Shown here in pieces: positions 28,383-37,859 of a stretch of 37,859 nt of DNA. Every line of letters starts with the position of its first letter. Position 1 is the stretch's first letter. The notes under the pieces are model-generated. The model ran no database searches. It saw only the letters and a list, made by a program, of their open reading frames with translations, and was not told the origin of the DNA. Source of the stretch: Sulfurovum sp. (GTDB taxonomy: Bacteria; Campylobacterota; Campylobacteria; Campylobacterales; Sulfurovaceae); assembly GCA_021647715.1 (NCBI GenBank), contig JAKIUE010000009.1, positions 1-37,859 on the forward strand. The letters run 5' to 3'. Position numbers and translations under genes: made by a program.

Positions 28383-29729
28383 TCACATCCATTCAACAAC
28401 TTTAGATACTTCATCAGCAATAAAACACTTAATAGCTGTTTTTTCACTAGCTTTATTAGGAATAACAGCTTTTTTAAATCCTTGTGTTTCTATTTCTTTG
28501 AGTCGCTGTGAAAGAGAAGATATCTCACGAATTTCTCCTGTAAGACTTACTTCTCCTAAGAAAAGTGTCTCTGAACTTAATTCTCTGTCTCGATACGAAC
28601 TGAGTATTGCTGCAATGATAGCTAAATCAGCAGAAGGATCATTGACTTTAATCCCTCCAGAAATATTAATGAAGACATCATAGGTGCCTAAAGGTAAATC
28701 TAATTTTTTCTCTAGTAATGCTAAGAGCATACCTAAGCGGTTATTATCAAAACCAGTTGAGCTTCTTTTTGCATGTCCATAAGCCTCTGATACTAAAGCC
28801 TGAACTTCAATAATAATAGGACGTGAACCTTCCATTATGACTGTAAGTGATGATCCTGATTGTAATTTATCTTTATTGAAAAATTTACCAGCCATAGATT
28901 TTGCATCGTTTAATCCTTCTTTATTCATCTCAAATATACCTACTTCATTGGTCGCACCAAAACGATTTTTGAAGCCCCTTAAAAGTCGTAAATCAGAATT
29001 TGTATCTCCTTCAAAGTAGAGTACTGTGTCTACCATATGCTCTAATACTCTTGGTCCTGCGATAGAGCCGTCTTTGGTAATGTGCCCTATGATAAAGATA
29101 GGAATATGTAATGACTTAGCGATGCGCATCAAATCAAAGGTTATAGTACGTACCTGTGTCACTGATCCAGGGGCTGAAGGAGTATCTTCAGAGTAGAGTG
29201 TTTGTATGGAATCTATGATAATAAGTTTATAAGGTTGGTTTGTTATTTCAGAAATTACTGTGCTAAGGTTAATTTCTGGGAGGAGATATAGATTGTCATG
29301 GTTGGCTTCAAGACGGTTGGCACGTAGCTTGATTTGTCCTGCTGACTCTTCTCCTGAAACATAGAGTACTTTTTTGGAAACTCTAGCTAGGTTTCCAGCA
29401 ATCTTAAGTAATAATGTTGACTTTCCCACGCCAGGACTTCCGCCTATAAGGGTAAGTGAACCTGGTACGATACCTCCACCTAAAACTAGGTCAAGTTCTG
29501 TACTACCTGAAGTAAAACGTGTGATGTTGTCTTCTTCTATTTGGGTGATGGGTTTTGCTTTCATTGTCGATATATTTGATGTACTTGCTGTTTCTTTTAA
29601 ATATTTTATCTGTTCTGTACTAAGCTCAATCATGCTTTCCCACTCATTGCATGAGGTACACTTTCCCATCCACCGTGGAGACTGAAATCCACAGGATTGA
29701 CATTCAAAGAGGGTTTTTTTCTTTGCCAT
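28383..29729 (-). CDS. radA: DNA repair protein RadA (Sms)
   Basis: Zn finger CQSCGFQSPRWMGKCTSC; Walker A GGSPGVGKST; KNRFG motif; Lon-like C-terminus. Confidence 0.96.
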   Translation of the reverse strand: MAKKKTLFECQSCGFQSPRWMGKCTSCNEWESMIELSTEQIKYLKETASTSNISTMKAKPITQIEEDNITRFTSGSTELDLVLGGGIVPGSLTLIGGSPGVGKSTLLLKIAGNLARVSKKVLYVSGEESAGQIKLRANRLEANHDNLYLLPEINLSTVISEITNQPYKLIIIDSIQTLYSEDTPSAPGSVTQVRTITFDLMRIAKSLHIPIFIIGHITKDGSIAGPRVLEHMVDTVLYFEGDTNSDLRLLRGFKNRFGATNEVGIFEMNKEGLNDAKSMAGKFFNKDKLQSGSSLTVIMEGSRPIIIEVQALVSEAYGHAKRSSTGFDNNRLGMLLALLEKKLDLPLGTYDVFINISGGIKVNDPSADLAIIAAILSSYRDRELSSETLFLGEVSLTGEIREISSLSQRLKEIETQGFKKAVIPNKASEKTAIKCFIADEVSKVVEWM

Positions 29730-29813
29730 AAAAGTTACTCCTTATGATTTATTGTTTGTATTGTAGACTAAACTTTTTTATTTTAATTAAAATATGTCAA
29801 ATTGTCATATTTT

Positions 29814-30545
29814 ATGCTTTTAGTTCTTTTGGTTATAATTTTATTCTTATTAGCTGGAGGAAAAATGACGTTTAATATAATAAAACAAGCACTTTATGGC
29901 TTGTATTTAACCAATAGTTTTGGGTTACGTTTATCACGAACAGATGATCCTAAAGAGATAAAAAGATTACGTCATGCATATTCTGCTACGCAGTTAGAAA
30001 TGTTAAATATTACAGTGAAAATAGAAAATAGAGAGAAACTACCTAAAATAGGGCAATACCTTGTAGTCTCTAATCATAGGAGTATCATTGACCCACCTAT
30101 CATTGAAGTTGCGTTGGAAGAGACAGAAATATTTGGTCCTTGGATTTCAAAAAAAGAACTTTATAATTCATTTTTCTTTGGGCTTTTTGTTCGCAATGCA
30201 GGGTCTATTTTACTTGACAGAGATAAAAACCAAATGTCTGGTTTTTTTGCAGATATTAAAGAAGCTGTGAAACGTGGAGAATCAATTTTTATTTTTCCAG
30301 AAGGTACACGAAATAAAACAGAAGAGTCTTTGACAACATTTAAAGAAGGGGCTCGGATTATTGCTCTAAAAAATAGACTACCTATTTTGCCCCTTTATGT
30401 GAAAACAAATGCAGACAGCATATTAAAAAATGCCCTAGCAGATAAGGGCTTCAGTCAAGAAGTTGTGTTAGAGGTAGGTGATATTATAGACTATAAAGAT
30501 AGAACAGCTTTGGAAGAGCTTTATAGAAAAAATTTTCATCTTTAA
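29814..30545 (+). CDS. 1-acyl-sn-glycerol-3-phosphate acyltransferase (PlsC-like)
   Basis: NHRSIIDPPII and FPEGTRNKTEE motifs. Track start at 29802 is TTG; ATG at 29814 also possible. Confidence 0.88.
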   Translation: MLLVLLVIILFLLAGGKMTFNIIKQALYGLYLTNSFGLRLSRTDDPKEIKRLRHAYSATQLEMLNITVKIENREKLPKIGQYLVVSNHRSIIDPPIIEVALEETEIFGPWISKKELYNSFFFGLFVRNAGSILLDRDKNQMSGFFADIKEAVKRGESIFIFPEGTRNKTEESLTTFKEGARIIALKNRLPILPLYVKTNADSILKNALADKGFSQEVVLEVGDIIDYKDRTALEELYRKNFHL

Positions 30546-30554
30546 ATAATCATT

Positions 30555-31421
30555 TTAAATAAAAATTTCATCTAAAATTGTATTGATATAGGCATTGGCT
30601 TTAAATGTAATGAGATCTTTAGGTTGCTCACCTGTACCGATATAAAAAATAGGCATTTGTAGCTCATCAGCGATGCTTAGTACTGAGCCACCCTTTGCCG
30701 TTCCATCTAGTTTAGTGATTATTATACCATCTATGCCTATGAGCTCATCAAATACTTTGGCTTGGTTAATCGAAGAACTTCCTTGTGTGCCATCAAGAAT
30801 AAGCATTTTTCTATGTGGTGCATCTGGGAGGGCTTTTTTTGCCACACGTAGCATTTTTTTGAGTTCTTCACTTAGGTTACTTTGTGTATGGAGTCTTCCT
30901 GCAGTGTCGATGATAACATGGTCATAATTTTTTGCGATAGCAGACTCGATAGTATCATAAACTACAGCAGAGGGATCATGACCTTGTTTTGTTGCAATAA
31001 TGGGTATATTTAGCTTTACAGCCCATCTACTTAGTTGTTCTATAGCAGCGGCACGGAAAGTGTCTCCTGCACCTAAAACAACTTCTTTACCTTCTTGTTT
31101 ATACAAGTAGGCTAACTTTGCTATGGTGGTTGTTTTTCCTGCTCCATTGACCCCTATAATCATCTCTACAAAAGGCTTTGTATCACTTTTTTTCCATTTA
31201 ATATCATATTGAAATACGGAGATAAGTGAGTTAAAAGCTTGTATTCTTGAAATAGTATTGGGTAGTCCTTCTAAGAGCTTTTCTACAAGAGAATAGTTTA
31301 CATCAGATTCAAGTAAAAGCTCTTCAAACTCTTCTTTTGTGATACTTTTTTTCTTTTGAGGTATAACTTCTTTAATGGCATCATTTGTTTTGCCTAAAAC
31401 TTTTTTGAATATATTAAACAT
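30555..31421 (-). CDS. ftsY: Signal recognition particle receptor FtsY
   Basis: GVNGAGKTTTIAKLA; GDTFRAAAIEQL; DTAGRLHTQ; TKLDGTAKGG. Confidence 0.95.
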   Translation of the reverse strand: MFNIFKKVLGKTNDAIKEVIPQKKKSITKEEFEELLLESDVNYSLVEKLLEGLPNTISRIQAFNSLISVFQYDIKWKKSDTKPFVEMIIGVNGAGKTTTIAKLAYLYKQEGKEVVLGAGDTFRAAAIEQLSRWAVKLNIPIIATKQGHDPSAVVYDTIESAIAKNYDHVIIDTAGRLHTQSNLSEELKKMLRVAKKALPDAPHRKMLILDGTQGSSSINQAKVFDELIGIDGIIITKLDGTAKGGSVLSIADELQMPIFYIGTGEQPKDLITFKANAYINTILDEIFI

Positions 31422-31432
31422 TAGGTAAGCCT

Positions 31433-32059
31433 TTATTTTTTGATAGTCTGTTTTATATCGTGGGTTATCATCTCTATGGGAGCTGCTCCCTCAAAGTGAC
31501 TGTAATATTTTTCCTCTTTATATATAACAGTTAGAGGTATAGGTTTATCTTTTGTATGAAGAGCGGTATAGAGTAGGTTTGCAATTACTTCATTTTCTTT
31601 AGAAAATGAGACAAAATGGTATATATGATGTTTATTTAAAAATATATTTGGTGTAGATATTTTTTGGGTATCCCCAAGGAGAAGACTTATCACGATGAGT
31701 TTACTTTGATATTTTCGTTGTAGTTTAGATAGGGACTCCATCTGATCGAATGAGGAAGGTGAGGAGATATGAGAAATATTGAGTACAATGGTTTTTTTAT
31801 GAAAAGATTTAGAATAAATATTTTTATCTAACATAGAAAATGTATAATATTTTTTTTGGGTACTTTCTAAGGTGAAGGTGTGAGGATATTGGCTGTGGTT
31901 GACATCAGATGTATGTTTCTCTAAATCTTTTTGGGTAAATATTGTTGTGATATTTGTTTCTATCTCTTGTGTGAAATGGTTTTCCAACTTTTTTTTCTCT
32001 TCACATGCAGCGAAAGTAAGTAAAAGCATACTGAAAAGTAGAGTAGCTATTGTACGCAC
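31433..32059 (-). CDS. Thioredoxin-fold-like lipoprotein lacking CXXC
   Basis: Lipobox LTFAACEE; KKTIVLNISHISSPSSF where a TlpA-type CXXC would be expected; PIPLTVIYKE resembles the cis-Pro strand. Confidence 0.55.
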   Translation of the reverse strand: MRTIATLLFSMLLLTFAACEEKKKLENHFTQEIETNITTIFTQKDLEKHTSDVNHSQYPHTFTLESTQKKYYTFSMLDKNIYSKSFHKKTIVLNISHISSPSSFDQMESLSKLQRKYQSKLIVISLLLGDTQKISTPNIFLNKHHIYHFVSFSKENEVIANLLYTALHTKDKPIPLTVIYKEEKYYSHFEGAAPIEMITHDIKQTIKK

Positions 32060-32123
32060 ATAAACCCTTTAGCTATAATTTTGTAGAATGATTATAGCTA
32101 AAGAGCATTAATAATAATGGATA

Positions 32124-32744
32124 ATGATGAAAAAATCAACAAGAAAAAAACTATTTAGAAGTGATTGTTTGCAACGTTTAAAAGATATTTCCACTTATAG
32201 AAAATATAGCATTGATAAAAAAATAATTGAAAAGATGTATAGAATTATCAAAGAGAATAATGCTAGAGAGATAATGCTTTATTTACCTCTAAAGTCAGAA
32301 GTAGATATTTATTTTCTTATTCAAGCATTACGAAAAGAAAAGAAAAACTTATATGTTCCTTTTATGGAAGGTAAAAGTTTTAGGTTGGTAAAATATAGAT
32401 TGCCACTTAAAGAAAAAAAGTTCGGTATTAAAGAACCAAATGATTCAAAACAATTTAGAAAAAAAAGTATAGATATAGCTATTGTACCTATGGTTGGAGT
32501 AGATTGTACACAAAGACGTGTAGGATTTGGAAAAGGCATGTATGATAGATTTTTTGAAAAAAATATAAAAAATATAAAAAAAACAGTTTTTGTAGCGCGT
32601 GAATTGTGTTACAGTAAAGAGGTTGTAACCGACCATTATGATGTAAAATCAGACATAATTTTAACGCAACAGAAACGTCAAAGGATGAAGTATGTTCGAA
32701 ATTGTCGTAGGAGTAGGGGGCGTAGTATCAGGAACGATTATTAG
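32124..32744 (+). CDS. 5-formyltetrahydrofolate cyclo-ligase
   Basis: MLYLPLKSEVDI; IVPMVGVDCTQRRVGFGKGMYDRFF signature. Confidence 0.9.
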   Translation: MMKKSTRKKLFRSDCLQRLKDISTYRKYSIDKKIIEKMYRIIKENNAREIMLYLPLKSEVDIYFLIQALRKEKKNLYVPFMEGKSFRLVKYRLPLKEKKFGIKEPNDSKQFRKKSIDIAIVPMVGVDCTQRRVGFGKGMYDRFFEKNIKNIKKTVFVARELCYSKEVVTDHYDVKSDIILTQQKRQRMKYVRNCRRSRGRSIRNDY

Positions 32745-34212
32745 CTATATATGGCTTAATAATGTTTCTAAAAATAAGTTCATGCATTATGAACTTGAGG
32801 CCAAGGCAAAAGCAAAAGCGATTGAAAATGAGATAGAAATTTCATTGAAAGAAGCGGATGTAAAAATAAAAGAAAAAGAGATAGAACAAACAAAAATATT
32901 TCAAAAAAGGCTTACTGAGGTAGATGAACGAGAACGAAGTCTTATGTTGCAAGGTAAGGAATTTACTGCAAAAGAAGAGAAGTTAAATATTTTAGAACAA
33001 AGCGTTTTAGATAAAAGTGGGCAATTGGAGAAACTAGAAGCTCAAAAGCAGATAGAGATTGATAAAACAATAGAAAAAATGCAACATGTCGCTTCTCTGA
33101 CAAGGGAAGAAGCTAAAGTATATATTTTAGAAAAGGTAGAAGAACAGAGTCGTTCTGAAGTTGCAGGGATTGTTCGTAAGTATGAACAAGAGGCTAAAGT
33201 AGAAGGGAAGAAGAAGGCAAATTATATACTGGCACAAGCAACTACTCGGTATGCAGGAGAGTTTGCGGGGGAGCGTCTTATAAATTTAGTAAACTTACCT
33301 AGTGATGAACACAAAGGCCGTATTATAGGTAAAGAAGGGCGAAATATTAAGACGCTTGAGATGCTTTTGGGCGTTGATATTGTGGTAGATGAAACACCTG
33401 GAGTGATACTGGTTAGTTCTTTTAACCTTTATAGAAGGGCCATTGCTACTAGAGTCATAGAGGTACTTGTGGAAGATGGTCGTATACATCCAGGGCGTAT
33501 AGAAGAAGTACATGAAAAAGTCCAAGCAGAATTTGAACAAAAAACCTATGAAGAGGGTGAAAATGTATTGATAGATTTAGGGTTATTTCCTATGCATGAA
33601 GAGTTGGTGATGCTTCTTGGTAGAATGAAATATAGAGCAAGTTATGGACAAAATGCTTTACTCCATACACTTGAAGTTGCAAAACTAGCACGGGTAATGG
33701 CAGCAGAGATGGGAGGTGATGAAAAGTTAGCACTCAGAGCAGGCTTACTGCATGATATAGGTAAAGCACTTACGCAAGATATGGGTGGGTCACATGTAGA
33801 TATAGGTGTAGATGTCTGTAAAAGACATGGAGAGCATCCTACCGTTATCAATGCCATACTAGCCCACCATGGACATGAGGAACCAGACTCTGTTGAGTCT
33901 GCTGCTGTCTGTGCAGCAGACACGCTTTCAGCTGCACGTCCAGGAGCAAGAAGAGAAGTTTTAGAGAGCTTTACAAAGCGAGTTAAAGACATAGAGGACA
34001 TAGCACTTTCAAAACCAGCAGTGAATAAAGCCTATGCGATTAATGCAGGTAGAGAGATTCGTGTTATCGTAAATGCACATAAAATTTCAGATAATGAAAC
34101 AGTACTTCTAAGTAAAGAGATAGCCAAAGAGATTGAGAGTAAAGTACAGTATCCTGGAGAGATAAAAGTCAATGTCATACGTGAGACACGTGTGACAAGT
34201 TATGCTAAATAG
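32692..34212 (+). CDS. rny: Ribonuclease Y
   Basis: N-terminal TM; coiled coil; KH domain GRIIGKEGRNIKTLE; HD domain LLHDIGKALTQD. Overlaps the upstream CDS by 53 nt. Confidence 0.96.
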   Translation: MFEIVVGVGGVVSGTIISYIWLNNVSKNKFMHYELEAKAKAKAIENEIEISLKEADVKIKEKEIEQTKIFQKRLTEVDERERSLMLQGKEFTAKEEKLNILEQSVLDKSGQLEKLEAQKQIEIDKTIEKMQHVASLTREEAKVYILEKVEEQSRSEVAGIVRKYEQEAKVEGKKKANYILAQATTRYAGEFAGERLINLVNLPSDEHKGRIIGKEGRNIKTLEMLLGVDIVVDETPGVILVSSFNLYRRAIATRVIEVLVEDGRIHPGRIEEVHEKVQAEFEQKTYEEGENVLIDLGLFPMHEELVMLLGRMKYRASYGQNALLHTLEVAKLARVMAAEMGGDEKLALRAGLLHDIGKALTQDMGGSHVDIGVDVCKRHGEHPTVINAILAHHGHEEPDSVESAAVCAADTLSAARPGARREVLESFTKRVKDIEDIALSKPAVNKAYAINAGREIRVIVNAHKISDNETVLLSKEIAKEIESKVQYPGEIKVNVIRETRVTSYAK

Positions 34213-34218
34213 TTGATG

Positions 34219-34244
34219 GGTAAATAGAATCTGTGTATTTTACC
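34219..34244. terminator. Possible bidirectional hairpin GGTAAA...TTTACC between convergent rny and norF-like genes
   Basis: 6-bp inverted repeat in the 31-nt convergent gap. Confidence 0.35.
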
Positions 34245-34507
34245 TAGTTGGTTTTATAGTATGTTGCAGCTATGACTATAATAACTATAGTTAACCATAG
34301 AGTTGGAATAAGTCTATATTTTAATTTTACTTGTTTCATGCCCATAAAATAGTCAATGATTAGTTGTCCTTTTATGAGTGTCCCTAGCAGTAATAATATA
34401 CTAAATAATTTAGGAAAATATTCTACCTGTCCCATGATATACGCAAAAAGTGAAAGTGCTATAAGGCTTAGCCAAATGAGTTCTAATTTATATTTTATAT
34501 GGTTCAT
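34244..34507 (-). CDS. NorF-like / cytochrome c oxidase subunit IV-like small membrane protein
   Basis: 87 aa, three hydrophobic segments, immediately downstream of the norE-like gene. Confidence 0.7.
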   Translation of the reverse strand: MNHIKYKLELIWLSLIALSLFAYIMGQVEYFPKLFSILLLLGTLIKGQLIIDYFMGMKQVKLKYRLIPTLWLTIVIIVIAATYYKTN

Positions 34508-34510
34508 GTT

Positions 34511-35113
34511 TTACCTCAATATATATACAAGTGGGAAAAGGACTATCCACAATAAGTCTACCAAATGCCAGTAAGAAGCACCTGTTTCTAGTCCGATATG
34601 GTCTTCCAAGCTGTAGCCATCTAGACGCATTTTTTGCCTAATGTTAAACAAGATGATGAGACCCAGCATCACATGCATAAAATGAAACATCGTGAGCATC
34701 AGGTAGAACATGAAATAGATGTTGGTACTTAGGGTAATGCCCATGGAAAAGATGTTGGAAAACTCCCATACTTTGATGACTAAAAATACTAGACCCAAAA
34801 ACATGGCTGAGAGTATCCACTTAGAGGCTAAGATGTTGGCTTGTGCTTGATGCTCTTTTGCCATAGTTTTGATGCTTTGTACCGCTTTTACGATGAAGTA
34901 AGAGCTTGTGATAAGTATGAGTGTGTTGATGAAGCCTGAGGTTTGGTTGAGTACAAGTTGTGAGGCGTTGAAGAGTTCAACATCTGAGCGTCTTGAAAAA
35001 GCGTAGCCCATAAAAAGTAGCCCAAAAGTTAGCAATTCCACATAGATAACAATCCAAATGGAAAAATCCCCTGGGGGATGGGAAAGTTTTTTTGTACTAA
35101 CTTGTTTAGTCAT
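34511..35113 (-). CDS. norE: Cytochrome c oxidase subunit III-like protein, NorE type
   Basis: PPGDFSIWIVIYVELLTFGLLFMGYAFSRR; ETGASYWHLVDLLWIVLFPLVY. Confidence 0.88.
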   Translation of the reverse strand: MTKQVSTKKLSHPPGDFSIWIVIYVELLTFGLLFMGYAFSRRSDVELFNASQLVLNQTSGFINTLILITSSYFIVKAVQSIKTMAKEHQAQANILASKWILSAMFLGLVFLVIKVWEFSNIFSMGITLSTNIYFMFYLMLTMFHFMHVMLGLIILFNIRQKMRLDGYSLEDHIGLETGASYWHLVDLLWIVLFPLVYILR

Positions 35114-35936
35114 GAGAAGCTTTTGTAAAGTGAAGTGCTATGAGCTTTTCTAGTACTTCTAACACTTCCTCCTCATCACTTAGTGACTGCACGATAGTAT
35201 GCATACATGCTTCATAACTGTCAAAACCTTTGACGATGAGCTTTGCTGCGTACACTAAGAGTCTAGTAGACACGGCTTCTTGTATGTCTGTATCGCTTAG
35301 GTTTCGTATGTCGCTTGCTATGGAGACCAGTTTTTCAGCTACTTCTTCATCTACACCACTCTCTTGGATGATGATGCTTTTTTCTGTCTCTGGTTTAGGG
35401 TAGGTAAACTCTAAAGAGATGAAACGTTGTTTGGTACTAGGCTTCATGCCTTTGAGGACATTTTGGTAGCCTGGGTTGTAAGAGACTACGAGCATAAAGT
35501 CAGGATGTGCTTCTATGACTTCGCCTGTTCTGTCTATGGGTAGTACACGACGGTAGTCTGCTAAAGAGTGAAGGACAACCGTAGTGTCTTTTCTAGCTTC
35601 TATTATCTCATCTAGGTAACAAATCCCACCGTCTCTTACTGCTTTTGTCAGTGGGCCATCTTGCCAGTAGGTGCCACTTTCATCTATGAGGTGTCGTCCT
35701 ACGAGGTCAGCGGCTGAGAGGTCATCATGACAGACCACCGTAGTTACCTCTCTACCTAGCTTCTCTCCCATGTACTCTATGAATCGTGTTTTACCACAGC
35801 CTGTTGGACCTTTTATGAGTACGGGTAGGTGCATCTCTGCAGATGCCTCAAAGAGTTCTACTTCATTGCCTTGTGCTGCATAATATATGTTTCGAGGAAA
35901 GTTTCCTTCGGAATCGTTATTCACTACTTTTGACAT
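35106..35936 (-). CDS. norQ: MoxR-type AAA+ ATPase, NorQ/CbbQ
   Basis: PVLIKGPTGCGKTRFIEYMG Walker A; ICYLDEIIEARKDTTVVLH Walker B. Confidence 0.9.
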   Translation of the reverse strand: MSKVVNNDSEGNFPRNIYYAAQGNEVELFEASAEMHLPVLIKGPTGCGKTRFIEYMGEKLGREVTTVVCHDDLSAADLVGRHLIDESGTYWQDGPLTKAVRDGGICYLDEIIEARKDTTVVLHSLADYRRVLPIDRTGEVIEAHPDFMLVVSYNPGYQNVLKGMKPSTKQRFISLEFTYPKPETEKSIIIQESGVDEEVAEKLVSIASDIRNLSDTDIQEAVSTRLLVYAAKLIVKGFDSYEACMHTIVQSLSDEEEVLEVLEKLIALHFTKASHD

Positions 35937-35954
35937 ATGTTTTCCTTGTATTAA

Positions 35955-37748
35955 TTATTTCGTTAAATTGATATAGACTTCTGGTATGACTTTGGGTAAC
36001 TTTTGTCCATCTCGTACCAGAGCAAAGCCATTGCGTCCAAAGAGATAAGAAAGATACTCTTTTGCATCCATATCAACGGTAATGCAAAAAGGAGTAATGC
36101 CTTTCTTTTTCACTTCTTCTATGGCTTTTTTAGTGTCTTCTATGCCGTAACGTCCGTCATATCTGTCTTCATCATTGGGCTTACCGTCACTTATGATAAG
36201 TAAGAGTTTGTTGGCTGATGGTTGTCTGTCTAGTATCTTGGCAGACTCACGTATAGCAGCACCTAGTCTTGTGTAGTACTGGGGTTGCATGGTGTCTATG
36301 CGTCCACGTATGAGGTCTGAGTATTTGTCATTAAAGTTTTTAATGATGTTAAAGTAGACCTTTTTGTTTTGTAAAGATGAAAAAGAGTAAATGGCAAACT
36401 TATCATTTAGCTTTTCCAAGGCCTCTGAGAAGACCATCAACCCATCTTTTATCACATCGATGATACGCACCTCTTGGGTAATGCCACCTTCAGTGGAGAG
36501 GGAGACATCTGCTAAAATAAGTGTTGCCATATCTCTGTTTTTTTTCTCATAGCTGGTATAGAAGTTTTGATGGTGCATGGACTTATTGAGATGACCTTTA
36601 TAGTCTATCCAAGTGTCCATATTTATCTCATCGCCATAAGGAAGGCGGTCATTTTTGATGTGGTCAAGTTCAAGTAGGTCTAACTCGCCTTGTATCTTTT
36701 TAACGGTTTTCTTTAGCCTTTTTGGTAGTTCTATAGGTGTGACATTTACAGTGACTTGTGGCTTAATGCGTACATAGTTGATGAGATAATCAGTTTTTCT
36801 GTAGTCCCACTCGTCTATGAGATGCCCTTTGCCTAGAGGGTAAATCTCCGTCATGTCTGGCTGCATATCTAAGTCCATTTTGATGCGTGAGGCTAGGTTG
36901 GCTTGCTTTTTACCAATGGTAATCTCATCTAGGTCTTCTGCATGATAGAGGGCATCCTCATCAAAACTGTCATCTTCCATTCTATCTACATTGACTTGTT
37001 CAAACATACTCATGAGAGATTCGGGTAAAAAAGCCAAGAAGCCATCGGTTTCTCTATCATCATCGATGGTATTACTCTGTTTTTTCATCTCGAGTGTTTC
37101 TGTTTTGTCTTTGTCTTGGGCTCTTTGGGGTTCCTCTTCATCACTTGGGGTGTTTGTTTGGCTGTTTGTCAGTACGGGAGGGTATATCCACAGAGGGTTA
37201 GGGTAGTCATGTATCAAGGCTTCATTATTGGTTTCTTCTGAAGCATTCATAAATGACAACTGTACAAATTGTTCTGATAGATAGTGGGATGCATAGCGAT
37301 AAAACTCTTTAAATCCCTTGTATTTGGATGTGAGTAAGGTAATTGCTTGGCTATTTTGTTCTATAAGGTTGTTGGAGTTTACATTTACTCTAGTAAGCAT
37401 AGCGATGAGCCAATAGTACAACATTTCATTGTGTTTTTTACTTGGAAAATATGCAAATGATGCAGGGAGGTAGATGGCTTTTTCATCTTGCCAAGTAAGG
37501 TAAAACTCTTTACCTAAAAATGATACTTTTTGAAGCATCGTTCGTGTTGTATCGACGTATCGTTTGTCGGTTATATGTAGCTCTTTGCCTTGTTCACCAC
37601 CTAAGAGGTGATGAAAAAGCATGAGTGATTTGGAGATGTCAGCAAAGTAAACACGCTCCTCTTCATGGAACTTGTTTACCTTACGGTTGAGATACTTGTC
37701 CCAAACCCTGCCGATACTCTCTTCAAACTCAAGCCAATAGTTAAGCAT
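35955..37748 (-). CDS. norD: VWA-domain nitric oxide reductase activation protein NorD
   Basis: MIDAS-like LADVSLSTEGG; LLLIISDGKPNDEDRYDGRYGIEDTKKAI; next to norQ. Confidence 0.9.
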   Translation of the reverse strand: MLNYWLEFEESIGRVWDKYLNRKVNKFHEEERVYFADISKSLMLFHHLLGGEQGKELHITDKRYVDTTRTMLQKVSFLGKEFYLTWQDEKAIYLPASFAYFPSKKHNEMLYYWLIAMLTRVNVNSNNLIEQNSQAITLLTSKYKGFKEFYRYASHYLSEQFVQLSFMNASEETNNEALIHDYPNPLWIYPPVLTNSQTNTPSDEEEPQRAQDKDKTETLEMKKQSNTIDDDRETDGFLAFLPESLMSMFEQVNVDRMEDDSFDEDALYHAEDLDEITIGKKQANLASRIKMDLDMQPDMTEIYPLGKGHLIDEWDYRKTDYLINYVRIKPQVTVNVTPIELPKRLKKTVKKIQGELDLLELDHIKNDRLPYGDEINMDTWIDYKGHLNKSMHHQNFYTSYEKKNRDMATLILADVSLSTEGGITQEVRIIDVIKDGLMVFSEALEKLNDKFAIYSFSSLQNKKVYFNIIKNFNDKYSDLIRGRIDTMQPQYYTRLGAAIRESAKILDRQPSANKLLLIISDGKPNDEDRYDGRYGIEDTKKAIEEVKKKGITPFCITVDMDAKEYLSYLFGRNGFALVRDGQKLPKVIPEVYINLTK

Positions 37749-37757
37749 AGTTTCTGC

Positions 37758-37859
37758 TTAAGCTGTTTGCTCTTCTTTCACAAAGAAAGAAGTAAAGTAA
37801 GTGATGAGACCAAGGAACACCAAGACACCAAATCCAGCACGTACAGTGTACACACCAGC
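37758..37859 (-). CDS. norB: C-terminus of nitric oxide reductase large subunit (partial, runs off right edge)
   Basis: Reverse strand reads AGVYTVRAGFGVLVFLGLITYFTSFFVKEEQTA-stop; identity is mainly from context with norD/Q/E. Confidence 0.6.
   Translation of the reverse strand, partial: AGVYTVRAGFGVLVFLGLITYFTSFFVKEEQTA

Overview
Chromosomal window from what looks like a Campylobacterota (epsilonproteobacterial, Sulfurovum/Sulfurimonas-like) genome; the taxonomy is inferred from gene content and composition, not searched. From left to right: (i) an envelope-type accessory region (1-15.6 kb) with four DUF302-like proteins (one truncated by the left edge and absent from the ORF track), a tandem pair of secreted 11-residue-repeat (LEA/apolipoprotein-like) proteins, two small class-II-like c-type cytochromes flanking an orphan membrane-fusion protein, a DJ-1/PfpI protein, a YchJ/SEC-C protein, a glycosyltransferase and dnaE; (ii) a TCA/rTCA cluster icd(monomeric)-mdh-fumC-sucC-sucD; (iii) rnpB (RNase P RNA) with a clear P1 pairing and a 4x heptanucleotide repeat just upstream of its -10; (iv) membrane-fusion protein - argD - TolC-like - MidA/NDUFAF7-like methyltransferase; (v) housekeeping genes (acpS, radA, plsC-like, ftsY, 5-formyl-THF cyclo-ligase, rny); (vi) a minus-strand nitric oxide reductase accessory cluster (norB C-terminus, norD, norQ, norE, norF-like). 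Best candidates for something new: the DUF302/cytochrome/LEA-like periplasmic neighbourhood, a multi-stem structured leader upstream of mdh, and the repeat in the rnpB promoter. No CRISPR array, tRNA, rRNA or transposase was seen.
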